From contig QAKZ01000088.1 in assembly GCA_003150175.1 (NCBI GenBank), positions 1-8,470 on the forward strand: 8,470 nt of DNA, in the 5' to 3' direction. Shown here piece by piece: positions 1-6,461 of the stretch; position 1 is the stretch's first letter, and the number at the start of each line of letters is the position of its first letter. Made by a program: the position numbers and the translations under genes. The notes below the pieces were generated by a model. That model did not search any database and was not told where the DNA came from. It saw only the letters and a list, made by a program, of their open reading frames with translations. The DNA is from Coriobacteriia bacterium. Lineage in GTDB: Bacteria; Actinomycetota; Coriobacteriia; Coriobacteriales; Atopobiaceae.

Positions 1-3000
1 TAGTATTTGCCGTCGACGCCGAGCGTGCTCGTGCGCGGCATCTGGAGGTCGTCGGTCAGGCCATCCTTTTCGGCAACCGTGTCGGTACCGGAGTACTTGA
101 TGTTGTCGTAAGCAAACGCCGCGTCGACCTTCTCCTGCAGCGCCTTCTTGTCGGCAGCAACCTTCTCGGGGTCGCCCTTGACGGTCACGGTGAAGTCGTG
201 CGTGCCCTCAACGCCAGACGGGCCGCCGCTCACGAACGAGACCGTCGCGGTCAGCGTAACATCGCGATCGCTCGACGCGCGCGTCACCTTGCCGGTGTAG
301 TCGCTCCAACCATAGCCGGAAGGCCAAATGGCATCGCCGTCGGAGCTCTTCCATTCAACCTCGAACTTGCTCTTGGAGCCCGCGCGGTACGGAAGCGTGA
401 GGTTGGACGTGACGGACTCGGCCGAATCGCCCGAAGCGTAGCCTATGGCAATTTGCTCGGCGGCATCGTCGAGCATCTGCTGAACGCGAGCCTCGTCCCA
501 AGCCACCTGAACCGTCTTGTTGGGCCGGTAATACTCGGTCTTGCCGTCACGCGACAGCTCAAACACGACGTCGGCGCTGCGCAGACCGTCGATGTTGTAG
601 CCGGTGTACTCGTTGGGATCGATGTAGAAGAACGTCACATCGCCATTGGTCTCGTCCTGGGCGTCGGAGATGCCGATCGTCGCCTTGGCATCCTCGGCCT
701 TAAAGAGCACGCCGCCCTCGGAGACCTTAACGTCAATGTCATCGAAACCAAGCTCAGCGAGTTGCGCCTTCAGGACATCGTTGACGTTGCCGCCATCGGC
801 GCTGTAATCAACTGCGATTTGCTTGTTGGCGTCGTTAAGTTTCTGGACCGCGGCCTCGAGCGAACCGGCGGCAATAACGGGATTGGCAGAGACGAGCTCG
901 ACCGTCGAGCTCCCGCTCGTGGCAACAGCCTTGAGATACTTACCGGCGGCAGAAGCAGAGACTGTTGCCGTGACGCCCGACATATCGGGTAGAGGCGTCC
1001 AGTCGGCCGCGGGAGCCTTCGCATCGTCAGCTGCATACCAGGCAACAGTCGCTTGGTCGGTGACATCAATACCGTTGGTGGTCGAGCCGTCAGCGCGCTT
1101 GGCCTGCGCCGTCGCCTTGACGCTGTCGCCCGAAACCAGGTGGGTCGAGTCGCTGTTGATCTGCGGGGTGGTAGTCACGCGCAGCAGGTTATACTCCCCC
1201 GCCGCGGTAACGCTGTCCGACGAAACCCACTCAACCGTGTTGTCGAGAGCGCTCGCGGTGAGCTTGATGCGCTTTCCGACGAGAGAATCGTTGAGCGTCA
1301 GCGCGCCGGTCTCGGCGTCAATACCGTTGCTGACTTCGACCCAATCCGAATCGTCCTCACCCTTGGCATACCAAGCGAGCGTGAGCTTAGCGTCCTCGGG
1401 CAGATCGGAATCGGACCAGCTCGAGGAGCCGGGAATCTTCACGCGCGGGGTGAGCACCGCGCCAACGGAGAGGGTCGTCGAAGACGCCTCGTTGGGGGCA
1501 ACGAACTTGAGCTTGTACTGACCGGCAGGCGTCACGGGGCCAACGGGGTCGACGGACTGCGTACCGCCGTAGGTGCTCTTCTTCTCGGTGCTCTTCACCG
1601 AGTTCTTGCTCGTGGCGATCACACGAATGTACTTGCCCACCATATCGGCCGTGGGCGCATACGTTGCAGAGTCGGTCGCATCGGGAATGTTGACGAAGTG
1701 GCTGTCGTAGGAGCTCTTGTCGTTGGAGTACTGCCACTGATAGTGGACCGTGTCCGTCGCGGAGACGTCAGTGTAGGAGTTGCCCTTGGTCGCCTTCGCG
1801 GTCAGAGCCTTACCTGCAGCAATCTGTCCGGATGCCAGAGCGCCCGTGACCGTCACGCCGTAGAGATCGACCGCTCCAGCCTCCACGACGGGCAGGGTGC
1901 TCGACTGCTCGTCACCGAAGCCGCCGTTGGCGCGTGCTTGGACGTATTTGTTCGCCAGCGCCGCGTCGGGCGTGAACGAGTTGGTGTCCGCCCCTTCAAT
2001 CTTCGTGTTACAGGTACTCGGGGAGTCCCCGTAGTACCAAGACCAGATAACCTTGGGGTTCGAGGTCACGTCATCGGAGCCCGACTTCGCGGTGGCGGTG
2101 ATCTTCTCGCCGACTTTCGCCTCGACGGTGCGGTCGAGGGCGATCTTCGTGATGTTGACGGAGCCAGAAGCGCCGATGAGGCTCGTGCCCTTGGTGGTGT
2201 AGTCGCTGCTGCCGATCTTTGCGGTTATATGGCAACGGACCGATTTGCTCTCGTAAGCCATGAGCTCGAGAGTGTTCGACGTCGCGCCCTCGATGTCGGT
2301 ATAGGTACCGCCCTTGGCATCCGCGATCTGCCACTGATAGCTCAGCTTGGACGCATCGATGTAATCGGAAGCGCCCTTCTCTTTGGCAAGGGCTTGGACG
2401 GTGTCGTCAACGGTATAGACATAGGTACCGGAGGTGGAGCCTTCGGGGGCCAGGATGGCGGAGTAGATGTCCACGGCGCCGGCTTGCTTGAAGGGACCCA
2501 CGTAGCCGGTCGGCCAGCCGCCAAATGAGACATCGTTCGCGCCCGCATTGGCGGACACTGATACGTAGCAGCCCTCAAGGTCGTCGGCCACCGTAAGCGT
2601 AGGACCGGACTCCCCCTCGATGGTCTCCCACTTTGTGGAGCTGCTGGGGGCTGACGTGCCCTTGAACTTCTTCCAGGTGTAGGTGACCTTAGAGTTATCG
2701 ACGTAGGTGGGGCTGTAACTCGAGCCGGTGTACGCCTTAGCCGTGAGGGTCGCGCCGATCTCCGTGGAGGAAGCGGAGAGCTCGACGCCTGCGAGCTTGA
2801 CCGCGCCGGCCTTGAGCACAGCATCGCTCGTCGTGGCCTCGACGTCGTTTACCCCGGCGTTTGCCTTGACCTTGACGTACTTGCCCTCAAGAGCGTCGGT
2901 TAGCGTGAGAGAGGCGGTCGCCGCGCCTTCAATCTCGGTCCAGCCGGAGTATTTGTTGGTCGACTCGTACCAGGTGTAGGTCACCGTGGTGTCGCGCGCG

Positions 3001-3818
3001 GCGGGCGTGTTGTACGCGGTATACGGCGTAGCGGTCAGCGTGTCGCCCACAGCGGGAGACGAGCTGCTCAGCTTAACGGAGTAGAGGCTTGCCTGCCCGG
3101 CGCCCAGCACCGGACCGGGAATGTAATTGGCATTGATGCCCGAGCCGTAAGAAACGGAGGGGCCGTAATAGTCCTTGCCACCCGCAGTTACCTTGCAGAT
3201 GAAGTACTTGCCCACCATCGCATCGGTGATGGTAAGCGACTGCTCGTGGCCCACGACCTCGGTATAGTCGGCGACGTTGTTGCTCGCCTTAGTCGTGCCG
3301 GCGAGCCACGTGTAAGTCCAGGTGCCGGGGTTGGTGACGGAGCTGTAGCCCTCGTACACATTTGCCCAAAGCGTCTCGCCAGCCTTGAGCGCGCCATACT
3401 TTGTGGAATAGGAGTTGTCTTTATCCTTGGAGTCCTGGATATAGACCTTGGCCTCGGAGGTCAGCGTGTCGGCAGAGGCGACTGCGGAGGCATCGGCCTT
3501 TCCCGCAGTGACAACCGCAGTAGGCGCGACGGCCGCAGGCTGCTCGACAGCAGCGTCGGCTTCGGGCGCGGCCTCCTCGGCCGGCTCCTCGCCGGCGGCA
3601 GGCTCCTGCTCGGCGTCGGCTGCTGCGTCAGCTGCGACGCCGTTGGCCGCGGGCGCGTCCTCGGCAGGCTGCTCCTCGGCAGCGGCCTCGGCCTGCGGCG
3701 TCGCCGCGAGCTCATCGACTGCCTCGGCGAGCGCGGGCACCGGCACGAGGGCCGTCACCGTAACGAGCGCGAGCAGCAGCGCGAGCACGCGCTCTGTCAG
3801 CGGTTTTTTGGGTTTCAT
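1..3818 (-). CDS. Giant secreted Ig-like repeat surface protein, 3' end outside window
   Basis: An uninterrupted frame of 1272 codons runs from ATG at 3818 off the left edge, so the C-terminus and any sortase motif or anchor are not visible. Residues 1-31 form a signal peptide: a basic start (MKPKKPLTER), a hydrophobic core and an ALA|EA cleavage site. Residues 32-121 are a low-complexity Ala/Glu/Pro linker. Eight Ig-like repeats of about 95-120 residues follow (about 122-985), each with a central Trp strand (YTWY, YQWQ, AWYA) and usually a late GKY motif. Residues 986-1109 are a less clear domain. Residues 1110-1215 match an atrophied bacterial Ig domain (NLTLP, EVEWKSSD, VTLTATV, FTVTVKG), and a second one starts near 1222. 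The start is supported by GGAGG eight bases upstream. Inference: a cell-surface adhesin or stalk. The family is clear; the ligand is unknown. Confidence 0.93.
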   Translation of the reverse strand, partial: MKPKKPLTERVLALLLALVTVTALVPVPALAEAVDELAATPQAEAAAEEQPAEDAPAANGVAADAAADAEQEPAAGEEPAEEAAPEADAAVEQPAAVAPTAVVTAGKADASAVASADTLTSEAKVYIQDSKDKDNSYSTKYGALKAGETLWANVYEGYSSVTNPGTWTYTWLAGTTKASNNVADYTEVVGHEQSLTITDAMVGKYFICKVTAGGKDYYGPSVSYGSGINANYIPGPVLGAGQASLYSVKLSSSSPAVGDTLTATPYTAYNTPAARDTTVTYTWYESTNKYSGWTEIEGAATASLTLTDALEGKYVKVKANAGVNDVEATTSDAVLKAGAVKLAGVELSASSTEIGATLTAKAYTGSSYSPTYVDNSKVTYTWKKFKGTSAPSSSTKWETIEGESGPTLTVADDLEGCYVSVSANAGANDVSFGGWPTGYVGPFKQAGAVDIYSAILAPEGSTSGTYVYTVDDTVQALAKEKGASDYIDASKLSYQWQIADAKGGTYTDIEGATSNTLELMAYESKSVRCHITAKIGSSDYTTKGTSLIGASGSVNITKIALDRTVEAKVGEKITATAKSGSDDVTSNPKVIWSWYYGDSPSTCNTKIEGADTNSFTPDAALANKYVQARANGGFGDEQSSTLPVVEAGAVDLYGVTVTGALASGQIAAGKALTAKATKGNSYTDVSATDTVHYQWQYSNDKSSYDSHFVNIPDATDSATYAPTADMVGKYIRVIATSKNSVKSTEKKSTYGGTQSVDPVGPVTPAGQYKLKFVAPNEASSTTLSVGAVLTPRVKIPGSSSWSDSDLPEDAKLTLAWYAKGEDDSDWVEVSNGIDAETGALTLNDSLVGKRIKLTASALDNTVEWVSSDSVTAAGEYNLLRVTTTPQINSDSTHLVSGDSVKATAQAKRADGSTTNGIDVTDQATVAWYAADDAKAPAADWTPLPDMSGVTATVSASAAGKYLKAVATSGSSTVELVSANPVIAAGSLEAAVQKLNDANKQIAVDYSADGGNVNDVLKAQLAELGFDDIDVKVSEGGVLFKAEDAKATIGISDAQDETNGDVTFFYIDPNEYTGYNIDGLRSADVVFELSRDGKTEYYRPNKTVQVAWDEARVQQMLDDAAEQIAIGYASGDSAESVTSNLTLPYRAGSKSKFEVEWKSSDGDAIWPSGYGWSDYTGKVTRASSDRDVTLTATVSFVSGGPSGVEGTHDFTVTVKGDPEKVAADKKALQEKVDAAFAYDNIKYSGTDTVAEKDGLTDDLQMPRTSTLGVDGKY
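866..3455 (-). repeat. Array of eight Ig-like protein repeats
   Basis: These are the repeat units within the surface protein. By residue they begin near 122, 243, 339, 448, 553, 649, 767 and 875, and the array ends at 985. Most units end in an Ala-Gly pair (KAGAV, QAGAV, EAGAV, TPAGQ, TAAGE), which marks the joins. Units 2 and 3 are the most alike (TYTW, then EIEG or TIEG, then LEGKY or LEGCY, then NAGVND or NAGAND). The others are well diverged, so this is an old array. Unit 4 lacks the GKY motif and reads KSVRCHI there. Confidence 0.8.
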
Positions 3819-3826
3819 ATACCCCG

Positions 3827-3843
3827 CCTCCCCCCTTTCGGGG
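3827..3843 (-). promoter_or_regulatory. Shine-Dalgarno of the surface protein gene with adjacent GAAA tetraloop hairpin
   Basis: On the minus strand a four-pair hairpin, CCCC-GAAA-GGGG (3832-3843), directly precedes GGAGG (3827-3831), which lies eight bases before the ATG. The last stem G abuts a G-rich ribosome-binding region. This leader could influence translation initiation, but the stem is short and may have no role. Confidence 0.5.
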
Positions 3844-3934
3844 TCCAGGAGGGCAGGTAGGATCGGCAGGGTGCGCCCCCGTCATTCGCCCCTCGCAACG
3901 CGCGGACGCGCGCCGCCGCGAGCAGGCGAGCCTT

Positions 3935-4040
3935 GAACACAGTCTTTCAACTGATCCGGAGTCGAACCGGAATCCTTTTTTCTCTACTAGGCGTAGCAGC
4001 TGTTCGAACCGTGCCCTCAATTATTCAGATGGAACACAGT
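3935..4040 (-). other. tRNA-like element flanked by 9-base direct repeats, in an otherwise gene-free gap
   Basis: The gap 3844-4132 has no convincing gene. Within it, on the minus strand, 3948-4023 is exactly 76 bases long. It has a 7-pair acceptor-like stem (TAATTGA with TCAGTTG, two G-T pairs) and a perfect T-arm: stem TCCGG/CCGGA around loop TTCGACT (3955-3971). No proper anticodon stem-loop can be formed. The only hairpin there is CTAC-GCCTA-GTAG, whose loop is too short and lacks the usual T before an anticodon, and no CCA end is present. The element lies between two copies of GAACACAGT (plus strand, 3935-3943 and 4032-4040). It may be a tRNA relic, a structured leader of the downstream surface gene, or chance. 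The motif ATTATT at 4020-4025 could also be a -10 box for that gene on the minus strand. Confidence 0.3.
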
Positions 4041-4132
4041 TTAGCAGCACGGCAGGATCGCAGGACGTTGACGGCGCATTGCTTTTGCCCGCCCGAAATA
4101 GACCATGAGCAGGAGGGCGATACGGCGATAAC

Positions 4133-4426
4133 CTAGCCAGAGGACGTGAAGGCCACCTCTTTGGCCGTCCTCGGCGGACGGCTCATCACATACCAGCGGC
4201 TCGTGTCCCACCACAGGTACGTCTGGTAGCCGCCGAACCACACGGTAAAGCGGGTGCCGCGGCCGGTGCCCAGGCACGGCCAGCTCTCGCGGCGGCTCAC
4301 CTTGGTGATCTCGTAGGCGCGGCCGGGGCACCACAGCACGGCGATCGGCGTGAGGCTGCCGTCCGCGTCGATCTCGCAGCGCACACGGACATAGCGCCGT
4401 GAGCGCTTTTCGAGCCCTTGCGACAT
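4133..4426 (-). CDS. Small conserved hypothetical protein, SH3-like fold suspected
   Basis: A 97-residue protein. The ATG at 4426 is preferred over one 19 codons upstream because GAGG lies seven bases before it, and because similarity starts only after this point. The core (about 11-82) alternates short strands rich in aromatic residues: YVRVRCEIDADGSLTPIAV, then PGRAYEITKV, TRFTVWFGG, TYLWWD and RWYVMS. From memory, this resembles small single-domain proteins of Firmicutes and actinobacteria with the pattern V-R-F-D-x-D-G-x-I-x-P, W-x-D-G-R-x-Y-x-I-D-x-V and R-W-F-V, related in style to DUF6504. Their biochemical role is unknown to me. There are no membrane segments or signal peptide, so it is probably cytoplasmic. 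It is divergent from the membrane-protein gene on the right. Confidence 0.75.
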   Translation of the reverse strand: MSQGLEKRSRRYVRVRCEIDADGSLTPIAVLWCPGRAYEITKVSRRESWPCLGTGRGTRFTVWFGGYQTYLWWDTSRWYVMSRPPRTAKEVAFTSSG

Positions 4427-4475
4427 TCGGCCGCCTCGCCTCCCCTCGTCCTCTTTGCCCCGTCGGTTCAATAAC

Positions 4476-4504
4476 GCACACATGTTCTCACAAACATCTG
4501 TTTG
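4476..4504. promoter_or_regulatory. Candidate operator sites between divergent genes
   Basis: Positions 4491-4504 form a perfect palindrome with 6-base arms, CAAACA-TC-TGTTTG. Next to it, on the minus strand, 4487-4476 reads GAAC-ATGT-GTGC, one base off the GAAC-N4-GTTC LexA box of Gram-positive bacteria. Both lie 50-80 bases upstream of the 97-codon gene and about 100-125 bases upstream of the membrane-protein gene, so a regulator bound here could affect both. The palindrome is seen directly; the LexA assignment is a guess. Confidence 0.35.
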
Positions 4505-4553
4505 AGTATGCCACGAGTACGGGACAAGAACGCTGTCGCGACCAAGCGGCGGG

Positions 4554-4559
4554 TATACT
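4554..4559 (+). promoter_or_regulatory. Candidate -10 box of the membrane-protein gene
   Basis: TATACT matches the sigma-70 type -10 consensus at five of six bases and sits 42 bases before the ATG at 4602. No good -35 hexamer is visible at the right distance (around 4531-4537), so the assignment rests on the -10 box alone. Confidence 0.4.
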
Positions 4560-4601
4560 GTCCGCTAGCAGCAACAACGTCACCCACAGAAAGCAGGCGC
4601 C

Positions 4602-5003
4602 ATGTCCAGCAACCGCAAAATGCTCAAGATCTTGAGCCTCCTCCAGTTCGCCCTGTCCATCGTCGTCATCGTCCTCGCCGTCGTCGCGAAGGTCGGCGGG
4701 CAGGCCGCCGCGGGGCAGGGCCAGCTCGACGCGATGCGCCCTTACCTCGACCTGCCCGCGGCGCTGGCCCTCGGCGCGCTCTCCGTCGCCTCGTCCGTCA
4801 TGGGCATCCGCGGCGCCAACCGCCCGAGCGCGCTCGGCAGCCACCGCGTGCTCTGCGTCCTCGCCGTGGTCCTTGGCGTCGTGGCCGCGGTCTTCGCCGG
4901 CAGCGTGGCCGTGCTCGCGGTCTCTGCCATCACCGCAGTGGACGGCCTCGGCGCCGCCGTGTACGACGGCAAGGTCCAGAAGGAGCTCGAGGAGCGCAGG
5001 TAG
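4602..5003 (+). CDS. Small integral membrane protein of unknown function
   Basis: A 133-residue protein. The N-terminus is short and basic (MSSNRKMLK). Hydrophobic stretches at about 9-31 and 51-69, then a long one at about 82-114 that can be read as two spans, suggest three or four membrane helices. A polar loop (GIRGANRPSALGSHR, about 68-82) separates the second and third. The C-terminal tail is charged and probably helical (KVQKELEERR). No catalytic motif is recognised. The ribosome-binding site is weak (AGAAAGCAGG ahead of the ATG). The gene stands alone: divergent from the 97-codon gene on its left and convergent with the ssb remnant on its right. It keeps the strong GC third-position bias of a working gene. 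The function cannot be named. Confidence 0.8.
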   Translation: MSSNRKMLKILSLLQFALSIVVIVLAVVAKVGGQAAAGQGQLDAMRPYLDLPAALALGALSVASSVMGIRGANRPSALGSHRVLCVLAVVLGVVAAVFAGSVAVLAVSAITAVDGLGAAVYDGKVQKELEERR

Positions 5004-5027
5004 CGCCGGCGGCGAGCGCCCTTCTTG

Positions 5028-5132
5028 CTAAGAAATCGCGACCCCTGGGCGGCGGGACGGGCGTTGCGTTAAGAAACGCCGGCCTCTGGGCACGCGAGGA
5101 GTTAACGCGCTAAGAAAAGGCCACCTCTGGGC
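5028..5132. repeat. Three degenerate 23-base repeats at exact 41-base period
   Basis: Copies lie at 5028-5050, 5069-5091 and 5110-5132, starting precisely 41 bases apart. Shared blocks are TAAGAAA at the left and CC(C/T)CTGGGC at the right, with five to six variable bases between. Pairwise identity is 17-19 of 23. The two 18-base intervening pieces are unrelated. The array starts 25 bases after the stop of the membrane-protein gene and ends seven bases before a long inverted repeat. Candidate roles are a protein-binding array or a short dispersed repeat family. It is too short and degenerate to be a CRISPR. Confidence 0.6.
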
Positions 5133-5138
5133 AACGCA

Positions 5139-5184
5139 TGAACTGCCTCCCATTTCTTGGACACGAGAAATGGGAGGCAGTTCA
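5139..5184. repeat. Perfect 19-bp inverted repeat with 8-base loop
   Basis: The left arm TGAACTGCCTCCCATTTCT (5139-5157) is exactly complementary to 5166-5184, with loop TGGACACG. As RNA this gives a very stable hairpin on either strand. It lies between the convergent ends of the membrane-protein gene and the ssb remnant, a usual place for a bidirectional terminator or a REP-like palindrome. Neither side is followed by a run of T, so a standard intrinsic terminator is not shown. Confidence 0.75.
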
Positions 5185-5309
5185 GCCGAAGCTGCGGCGG
5201 GTTTGTTATTTGCTCGGTTGCGGGCGCTGGGCCCGTTGGGTTTTATTGCCCCGCGTGGACGCGGGGCGTTACGGTGGGTGTCGGCGCTGAAACGCTGCCG
5301 ACATAAATA
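5185..5309. other. Intergenic remainder with two short hairpins
   Basis: No gene is seen here. A 7-bp hairpin CCCCGCG-TGGA-CGCGGGG occupies 5249-5266, and a 6-bp one, GTCGGC/GCCGAC, lies at 5280-5302 just beyond the ssb stop. Neither has a T-run in either direction, so they are only weak terminator candidates. Confidence 0.4.
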
Positions 5310-5692
5310 CTAGAAGGGAATATCCTCGTCGTACACGTCGGCCGGGGCGGCGTCTGTTGTCTCGACGAGGGCGCCGGGGCGGCGTAGACGGGCTGCGCGG
5401 AGGTCTGCTGCGAGCCGCCGCGGGCGAAAGACTCGGCATAGGGCTCGGTCTCGTGGCCGCCGTTCCTCACGGGGTCGTGGGCGGGGTCCGTCGCCTGCGC
5501 GCTTCCGCCGGAGGACCCGAACGCGCCGCGCGGGCTCATGAGCTCGACGCCGTCGGCGACGACGCGAAGGCGGCTGCGGTGGGTTCCGTCGGACGCCTGC
5601 CAAGACTCGTGGCGGAGCTTCCCCTCGACCGCGACTTTAGGCCCTTTTAATATCAATCTGTTAAGCGCCGCGGCGCTGGCGCCGAAGACGGC
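5310..5692 (-). pseudogene. ssb: Broken single-stranded DNA-binding protein gene (ssb remnant)
   Basis: SSB coats single-stranded DNA and recruits repair and replication proteins through its acidic C-terminal tip. The second half of the OB fold is clear from 5692 leftwards: AVFGASAAALNRL, KGPKVAVEGKLRHESW, then RSRLRVVADGVELMSPRG. A Gly/Gln/Pro-rich linker follows. The classic tip DEDIPF and stop TAG (5310-5312) lie in a different frame. The switch is near the four-C run at 5376-5379 (minus strand) and fits the loss of one base. Left unshifted, the frame reads on to a stop at 5243. The N-terminal half of the OB fold, about 50 residues usually beginning with a strand containing GNL, is not found in any frame upstream of 5692. 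The gene therefore looks dead by both truncation and frameshift. It lies downstream of a phosphoesterase remnant on the same strand, as in phage early regions. Confidence 0.8.
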
Positions 5693-5706
5693 GCGGCTGT
5701 GGCGGC

Positions 5707-5904
5707 GAGGATTGGGGGAAGACTTCGGCGGTTGACCTCAGCGGCTATCACGCCGCCCTCGACGCTGCCAAGGCGAAGGCTCGCGAGAAAGCCGACTTGG
5801 TTGAGATGTGCGCTATGCGCGAGTGCAGGCTCGCGCATGTGAGGTCTGACGATGCGGCTGCTAACCGACGGGCTCCCGGTCTTCGTCCTCCCTGCGTATG
5901 CTAG
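5707..5904 (+). pseudogene. Protein-like fragment without start, origin unknown
   Basis: This plus-strand frame is open from just after a TAA at 5662 to a TAG at 5902. From about 5707 it reads like a helical, charged protein (SGYHAALDAAKAKAREKADL, then VEMCAMRECRLAHVRSDDA). No ATG, GTG or ribosome-binding site is found before an internal ATG at 5806. The tail overlaps the end of the phosphoesterase remnant on the other strand. It may be the leftover end of a gene joined here when the ssb 5' end was lost, or a chance frame. I do not recognise the family. Confidence 0.3.
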
Positions 5905-6460
5905 CGAGCACGATGTCGTGATAGATCAGCCGGTGTCGGTCATCGCGCCACCCGTCGTCGTGGTAGTGGCCGAAGAACCACGTCTTGAAGTCGAGCTGGT
6001 GGTCGATCTCGCCTAGGAAATTTTGCAGTTGGTCGTCGTCAAAGGGGCGGTTGCGCTCCCAGCACAGGGTGTCTGCCAAGACTGCCGGCGCCTCGTGCGT
6101 CACCACGTAATCGACATTCCAGCCCGCGCGGTCGAGAGAACGCCGGCATCGGTCCATCTCGGCGGCGTTAGGCATCTCCTCAGGTCACCAGGACTTCCCC
6201 TCCTCGCGCCATTCCCTGTCATGGCTCGCCGCCCCGCCCATGGCGAGAACGGTCGTGCCGTCGATATCGAATACCTCACCGCGCATCAAATGCAGGATGT
6301 TTGGGCGCACAATATGGACGTGCCCGCCGCACCACTCGGTCTCGGGGAGTTCTGCCAGCATGCGATGGTTCTCGTGGTTCCCGTCAACGAAGCATGTGGT
6401 CCAGGGCTTGGACTCGAACCAATCGAGCCAGTAGCGGTCCGTGCTTGAGCCGTCCCACAT
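5861..6460 (-). pseudogene. Broken calcineurin-like metallophosphoesterase
   Basis: Metallophosphoesterases hydrolyse phosphate esters using two metal ions held by five conserved motifs. Three motifs are present in order: GNHEN (motif III), VVTHEAP (motif IV) and FFGHYH (motif V), with family signature stretches such as ILHLMRG, MGGAASHDR and EEGKSW. The N-terminal motifs (GDxH and GDxG, normally in the first 60 residues or so) are missing. At 6460 the reading enters the leucine-rich-repeat gene, with a TGA one codon upstream. A second lesion is an in-frame TGA at 6185-6187, exactly where the family normally has the second Trp of an SWWPxE motif; the frame continues past it as PEEMP for 107 more codons. 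Both halves clearly belong to one ancestral gene. Metal binding would be incomplete, so it should be inactive. Genes of this type are often carried by phages. Confidence 0.85.
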
Positions 6461-6461
6461 G

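Noticed and set aside
1053..2528. A 491-codon open frame on the plus strand
   Set aside because: It is antisense to the long Ig-repeat gene, whose protein has a signal peptide and clear repeats. The plus frame is Arg/Gly/Val-rich with no motif, as expected opposite a GC-rich gene.
3712..4020. A 102-codon minus-strand frame from a TTG at 4020
   Set aside because: The first 34 residues look protein-like, but there is no ribosome-binding site, the TTG directly follows a TAA, the rest is Arg-rich and it runs into the start of the surface gene.
3948..4023. A working tRNA gene
   Set aside because: No anticodon stem-loop with a T before the anticodon can be formed, the D-arm is poor and no CCA is encoded, so it was kept only as a tRNA-like element.
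4502..5113. A 203-codon Arg/Pro-rich plus-strand frame
   Set aside because: It overlaps the membrane-protein gene in another frame and its composition is that of a shadow frame in GC-rich DNA.
5028..5132. CRISPR array
   Set aside because: Only three imperfect repeats with 18-base spacers, and no cas genes in the window.
5249..5266. Intrinsic terminator for the ssb remnant or the membrane-protein gene
   Set aside because: The hairpin is good, but no T-run follows it on either strand.
6185..6187. Selenocysteine or reassigned UGA in the phosphoesterase
   Set aside because: The family has Trp here, not Cys or Sec, no SECIS-like hairpin was seen, and intact genes in the window contain no in-frame TGA.
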